Source: Bradyrhizobium sp. CER78
Lineage (GTDB): Bacteria > Pseudomonadota > Alphaproteobacteria > Rhizobiales > Xanthobacteraceae
Length of the DNA stretch: 64,000 bases
NCBI RefSeq assembly: GCF_029846235.1
Contig: NZ_JARVWP010000017.1
Span: 1-64,000, forward strand
Direction: 5' to 3'
Shown: piece by piece, positions 61,673 through 64,000 of the stretch
Numbering within the stretch: position 1 is the first letter of the stretch
How the letters are laid out: every line of letters starts with the position of its first letter
Notes under the pieces: model-generated
What the model was told of the DNA's origin: nothing
Database searches by the model: none
What the model saw: the letters and a program-made list of their open reading frames with translations, nothing else
Translations under genes and position numbers: made by a program

Positions 61673-61933
61673 ATGAAGAACGCCGGACAGCCGGATCAGG
61701 ATTTTGACGAACCTTCCAGGGCCGACGCGACGGCTGGCGCGCCAGGCTATCCGTCCTCCCGACGACTGGTCGAAGATCACGCCCTCGAACGCCATGCTCA
61801 GGTCGTGCGGCGTCAGACGATGGAGCAGAAGACGGCTGATCCGGTTGGCGCACGCCTCCCGCACGACATCATTTCCGAAATGGAAGCAGCGCTGAAGCAG
61901 CAGGTCGATCGGCTTGTCGCGAAGCGACATTAG
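61673..61933 (+). CDS. Small hydrophilic hypothetical protein, 86 aa
   Basis: A CAGGAGG site lies 7-8 nt before the ATG at 61673. The product is charged with helical C-terminal segments (VEDHALERHAQVVRRQTMEQ; MEAALKQQVDRLVAKRH). A longer opposite-strand frame overlaps but lacks a ribosome-binding site. Function unknown. Confidence 0.5.
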   Translation: MKNAGQPDQDFDEPSRADATAGAPGYPSSRRLVEDHALERHAQVVRRQTMEQKTADPVGARLPHDIISEMEAALKQQVDRLVAKRH

Positions 61934-62051
61934 CCGGCGAAGCGACGAGCTCGCAGACTGCAACAGCGCAATCTCGCTTGCCGATGATGCTCCAGAGATC
62001 GCGGCGCGTGGAAACTCGAAGCAAGATCCCCGCCGGACCGATGGAGTCTTG

Positions 62052-62198
62052 ATGGGAGCGATCCTTGGACGCGCGCTTTTCCAGGTCATGGTTGTTCTGG
62101 CGGCGGTCGGCATCGTCGCCCTCGCCTGCATGGCGGTCCACGGCGGCTACGCGCGCGCGGCGACGGCACTTGCAGCAAAATTCACTCCGCCATTTTGA
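62052..62198 (+). CDS. Small single-pass membrane protein, 48 aa
   Basis: Starts with ATG at 62052 (weak GGAG about 7 nt before) and encodes a hydrophobic helix (FQVMVVLAAVGIVALACMAV) between short polar ends. The helix makes it a plausible membrane microprotein. The larger in-frame extension upstream is not protein-like. Function unknown. Confidence 0.42.
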   Translation: MGAILGRALFQVMVVLAAVGIVALACMAVHGGYARAATALAAKFTPPF

Positions 62199-62240
62199 TC
62201 CATTCAGCGGCTTGCTCCTCCGGCTCAAGGGAGTACGCTG

Positions 62241-62498
62241 ATGCGTATTAATCGATCCGGATACAGATTTATGCGCAAACTCCTTTTGGGCTTCCTCGCA
62301 GCCACGGCGTTCGCCGCCGCCTTCAATCCTCCGGCCGCCAACGCCGTGTTCTGGCGCGGCGTCACGGCCCCGACGAATATCGACATCCACGGATATCCGA
62401 TCATCAAGGAACCGCCGCCGAGCCCATGCCAGTTGATCCATGTGAATGGATACTGGGTGCGGCAGTGCCTGGATCTGCGGTATCGCTATTGGCGATGA
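62241..62498 (+). CDS. Small exported hypothetical protein, 85 aa
   Basis: A strong AAGGGAG site precedes the ATG at 62241. A signal-like stretch (FMRKLLLGFLAATAFAAAF, cleavage after about NAV) is followed by a mature part with PCQLIHVNGYWVRQC, two cysteines 13-14 residues apart. Such small Cys-paired envelope proteins are frequent in this group. Function unknown. Confidence 0.7.
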   Translation: MRINRSGYRFMRKLLLGFLAATAFAAAFNPPAANAVFWRGVTAPTNIDIHGYPIIKEPPPSPCQLIHVNGYWVRQCLDLRYRYWR

Positions 62499-62520
62499 AC
62501 GAAGCGGCGCCGTGCTTTCG

Positions 62521-62725
62521 ACCTCTCCCACTTGGGGAGAGGTCGAAGTTCGAGACTAAGGCGGGAGTTTCGGTTGAATCGGTTTGGCGCGGTCTCGGTT
62601 CACCTCTCCCCGTTGGGGAGAGGTCGGATTGCGAAGCAATCCGGGTGAGGGCTCTTGCTCTCTCGATAGACCGTAACCCCTCACCCGATTTGCTGCGCAA
62701 ATCGACCTCTCCCAAAGGAGAGGTG
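62521..62725. repeat. Dispersed repeat of the CACCTCTCCCC/GGGGAGAGGT type
   Basis: Three hairpin modules: CCTCTCCCACTTGGGGAGAGG at 62522-62542, CACCTCTCCCCGTTGGGGAG followed by AGG near 62602-62622, and CCTCTCCCAAAGGAGAGG at 62706-62723, with CCGGGTGAGGG and CCCTCACCCG between them. Same family as the elements at 45388 and 57797. Between convergent genes. Confidence 0.8.
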
Positions 62726-62767
62726 AATCTTCGACGCCGTTCCAGCTCAACCTAATCTCATCAGGCT

Positions 62768-63724
62768 CTAGTTCGCGCCGCCCGCCGAATCGTCGAGCGC
62801 CTTGAAGGCTTCTTCGAGCTGCGGTGACAGCGCGACGTTGAGCTTCTCGCCGGTCGGCAGGCGGGCGACGAACCATTTGTTGTAGAGCGGGACGATGTCG
62901 CGGTTCGAGGCGAGCTTGCGAAACGCGCGCTCGACCACGTCCTTCATCTGCGGCTCGCCCTTGCGGTACATGATGCCGTAGGGATCGTAGGACAGATAGT
63001 CGCCGGTGACGCGGAATTTGTCCTGCGACTTGTGCCGCGCGATCAGGCCGTAGAGCAGGATGTCGTCGGTCGCGAAGGCATCCGCCTTGCCGTCCACCAG
63101 CATCTGGTAAGACTGCTCGTGGTCGCCTGCGGTGACGATGTTGAGGCCGAGCTGTTGCTTGGCGTCGACATTGTGCATCGCCTGCTCGTTGGTGGTGCCC
63201 TTGGTGACCACCACGGTCTTGCCCTTCAGGTCAGCGACCTGGTTGACGGTAGAAGCCTTCGGCACCATCAGCTTGGTGCCGGCCACGAACATCAGCGGCG
63301 AGAACGCGACCAGCTTGCCGCGCTCCGAGTTCGCCGTGGTCGATCCGCATTCGAGGTCGATCTTTTTGTCGACCACCGCCGGAATGCGGTCGTCGGAGGT
63401 GACCTTGACATAGTCGATCTTGAGGTTGGCATCGTCGACCTCGGCCCCGATCTCGTCGACGATCGCATCGCACAGCTCGAGGCTGTAGCCGATCGGCCGG
63501 TTGGAGTGGTCGAGGAACGAGAACGGCGGCGAACTCTCGCGATAGCCGATCCGCACGGCGTGCGTGGCCTTGATGTTGGCGAGCGTGGGGCTGAGCCCCT
63601 CGCCCGCCGGCTGAGCGGTGGCCGGTCCGGTGAGCAGGCTTGCCGCGAGCAGACACGCTGACAGCAGGCATGTCGACAGGTGAGGCCTCTCAGCCCGGAT
63701 CGGCCTCCAGCGGGCGCGATGCAT
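62768..63724 (-). CDS. Amino-acid-type ABC transporter substrate-binding protein
   Basis: A 318-residue periplasmic binding protein of SBP family 3 (glutamate/aspartate GltI-like). A signal-type N-terminus (ACLLAASLLTGPATAQ, cleavage about 38) is followed by AVRIGYRESSPPFSFLD, GYSLELCDAIVDEI, KIDLECGSTTANSERG and YDPYGIMYRKGEPQ. No ABC membrane or ATPase subunits are in the window on its downstream side; the gene upstream on the same strand is a secondary symporter, so this may be an orphan or scavenging receptor. Confidence 0.9.
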   Translation of the reverse strand: MHRARWRPIRAERPHLSTCLLSACLLAASLLTGPATAQPAGEGLSPTLANIKATHAVRIGYRESSPPFSFLDHSNRPIGYSLELCDAIVDEIGAEVDDANLKIDYVKVTSDDRIPAVVDKKIDLECGSTTANSERGKLVAFSPLMFVAGTKLMVPKASTVNQVADLKGKTVVVTKGTTNEQAMHNVDAKQQLGLNIVTAGDHEQSYQMLVDGKADAFATDDILLYGLIARHKSQDKFRVTGDYLSYDPYGIMYRKGEPQMKDVVERAFRKLASNRDIVPLYNKWFVARLPTGEKLNVALSPQLEEAFKALDDSAGGAN

Positions 63725-63736
63725 GCATCCCTCCCG

Positions 63737-64000
63737 TCAATGGCCGGCCATCACGGCGCCGGGCACCGCGTCCTGCGGCACGGCATCGTCGGGCCCGAGC
63801 TCGTGCTCGGCCTTCAGCTCGCCCTCCCACTTCGCGACCACGGCGGTGGCCAGCGAGTTGCCGATCACGTTGGTGGCGCTGCGGCCCATGTCGAGGAAGG
63901 TGTCGATACCCATGATCATCAACAAGCCGGCCTCGGGGATGCCGAACTGCGACAGCGTCGAGGCGATCACCACCAGCGACGCGCGCGGCACGCCGGCCAC
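63737..64000 (-). CDS. Dicarboxylate/amino acid:cation symporter, C-terminal part (partial)
   Basis: The last 87 codons visible of a DctA/GltP-type (SDF family) symporter; the gene continues beyond the right edge. Visible: a C-terminal region AGVPRASLVVIASTLSQFGI, then MIMGIDTFLDMGRSATNVIGNSLATAVVAKWEGEL, the characteristic substrate-binding helix 8 sequence. The first visible methionine is not the start. The stop is 12 nt before the binding-protein start. Confidence 0.9.
   Translation of the reverse strand: MAGVPRASLVVIASTLSQFGIPEAGLLMIMGIDTFLDMGRSATNVIGNSLATAVVAKWEGELKAEHELGPDDAVPQDAVPGAVMAGH

Noticed and set aside
61592..62131. 179-codon minus-strand frame opposite two small genes
   Set aside because: No ribosome-binding site; the plus strand has an AGGAGG-led 86-residue gene. 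Not fully excluded.

Overview
The window is a 64 kb stretch of a high-GC alphaproteobacterial chromosome. Gene style, the dispersed GC-rich intergenic palindromes and the high density of ABC transporters and catabolic genes look like a Bradyrhizobium-type member of the Nitrobacteraceae. That assignment is from family resemblance only; no rRNA or other marker gene is present. I see no tRNA, rRNA, CRISPR array, prophage or insertion sequence, and every long gene reads through intact. The last gene runs off the right edge.

Layout. (1) 17-8892: a CHASE2 class III nucleotide cyclase, a 1730-residue FecR/VCBS/LamG/RTX adhesin, and a divergent LapG-like periplasmic cysteine protease. The adhesin-protease intergenic region carries two near-consensus CRP-type sites, so a cAMP-linked surface adhesion module is the most interesting hypothesis here. 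(2) 9042-15882: a complete branched-chain-amino-acid-type ABC importer (livH-M-G-F plus binding protein) with an embedded acyl-CoA synthetase. (3) 16176-25945: a two-gene ABC exporter, an alpha/beta hydrolase, a metallo-hydrolase, a MerR regulator with its operator, an MFS pump, an amidohydrolase, a tandem GNAT protein and an M29 aminopeptidase. (4) 26066-35128: a catabolic region with a PcaB-like lyase, a carboxymuconolactone decarboxylase-like protein, an orphan TctC-type binding protein, two NAD(P) oxidoreductases and a GntR/UTRA regulator. Two matching 16-bp sites in its divergent promoter region are likely operators. A TPP enzyme/SDR operon follows. (5) 35339-42077: an L,D-transpeptidase, small secreted or membrane proteins, a translationally coupled ATP-grasp/zinc-metallopeptidase pair, a hydroxylaminobenzene-mutase-like protein, and an ECF sigma factor with a DGPF/YCII partner. 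(6) 42077-47606: an SsuABC-like importer whose operon ends in a 2-hydroxyacid dehydrogenase and an AprI/Inh-type inhibitor, with a divergent creatininase-family gene. (7) 47755-54261: a CsoR/RcnR-type metal sensor with two palindromic operators, small proteins, a HisE-like pyrophosphohydrolase, an atypical Nramp-family transporter with a coupled 80-residue protein, and a two-part outer-membrane porin. (8) 54462-64000: an FAD monooxygenase, an FMN glutamate-synthase-like protein, a patatin, ferredoxin-NADP reductase, an ATP-grasp protein, a single-domain response regulator, small proteins, an amino-acid-type binding protein and a partial dicarboxylate/cation symporter.

Several short genes (31686-31814, 32234-32410, 36528-36641, 51714-51956, 62052-62198) were found by reading ribosome-binding sites and stop/start overlaps directly. 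Intergenic space holds several families of palindromic repeats, which are listed. All functions are from motif and family recognition by eye; no database search was possible.
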